Assembly (NCBI GenBank): GCA_017550105.1
Contig: JAFYLQ010000043.1
Coordinates: 1-41,354, forward strand
Direction: 5' to 3'
From: Clostridia bacterium
GTDB lineage: Bacteria > Bacillota > Clostridia > Oscillospirales > Acutalibacteraceae
Length of the DNA stretch: 41,354 nt
The notes beneath the pieces were generated by a model that was not told where the DNA came from, made no database searches, and saw only the letters and a program-made list of their open reading frames with translations. Position 1 is the first letter of the stretch; every line of letters starts with the position of its first letter. Position numbers and translations under genes: made by a program. Shown here one piece after another: positions 41,285-41,354 of this stretch.

Positions 41285-41354
41285 ATAAATCACCCTTAAT
41301 AAATATTTTTTCGTAAATATATATGAATACAAAAAAATAAAATGCAGACAAAAC

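Overview
The window is chromosomal DNA of an AT-rich Clostridia bacterium (Firmicutes), probably an Oscillospirales/Ruminococcaceae-type gut anaerobe. The evidence is the gene orders dgt-dnaG-rpoD and tig-clpP-clpX-lon-engB, a Zn-ribbon L31, a secreted dockerin protein and abundant AGGAGG-type ribosome binding sites. The species cannot be named from the sequence alone. Most genes lie on the minus strand.

Layout. 1-1862 is an accessory scar. It has two phage-type small genes (180-891), a striking 5-nt-periodic TGTNN array next to a 41-nt AT-only tract (951-1139), two decayed copies of a polysaccharide deacetylase C-terminus (1142-1420 and 1781-1862), and between them an apparently complete minus-strand small RNA unit (promoter, nested stem body, terminator) followed by a 67-aa ORF. 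1863-5753 holds a secreted dockerin/metallophosphoesterase/leucine-rich-repeat protein and an ASKHA/2Fe-2S corrinoid-activation-type protein. 5865-10778 is core information processing: rpoD, dnaG, dgt, a YigZ/IMPACT protein and rpmE. 10877-12010 has an Ig-like membrane protein divergent from a small XRE regulator, with a nested palindromic operator between them.

12050-20606 is a complete chorismate/phenylalanine operon read leftward: aminotransferase, pheA, aroB, aroC, a fused aroE-aroK, aroQ, aroA and a DAHP synthase. It starts at a near-consensus promoter followed by a 24-codon leader peptide in which 7 of the first 12 residues are Phe or Tyr, then a terminator hairpin. This is a classical ribosome-mediated attenuator, a notable choice in a Firmicute, where T-boxes are the usual solution.

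20643-25035 contains a HAD-lipoprotein-membrane protein operon, nagB, a lipoprotein with nnrD, and a 94-aa one-helix membrane protein whose promoter is bracketed by two facing CGAACATTTGT-like sites (SOS/LexA-like). 25356-31067 is a plus-strand run: obgE, mrnC, lepA and a GH36-like alpha-galactosidase. 31107-37595 is the proteostasis cluster engB, lon, clpX, clpP, tig, where the trigger factor has a Lys/Ala/Thr-rich tail. 37758-41284 has a metallophosphoesterase, threonine synthase and a D,D-carboxypeptidase.

The strongest candidates for undescribed biology are the pentamer array with its AT-rich tract, the small RNA unit at 1570-1763, the aromatic attenuator, and the facing operators at 25040-25104. 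No tRNA, rRNA, CRISPR array or intact insertion sequence was seen.
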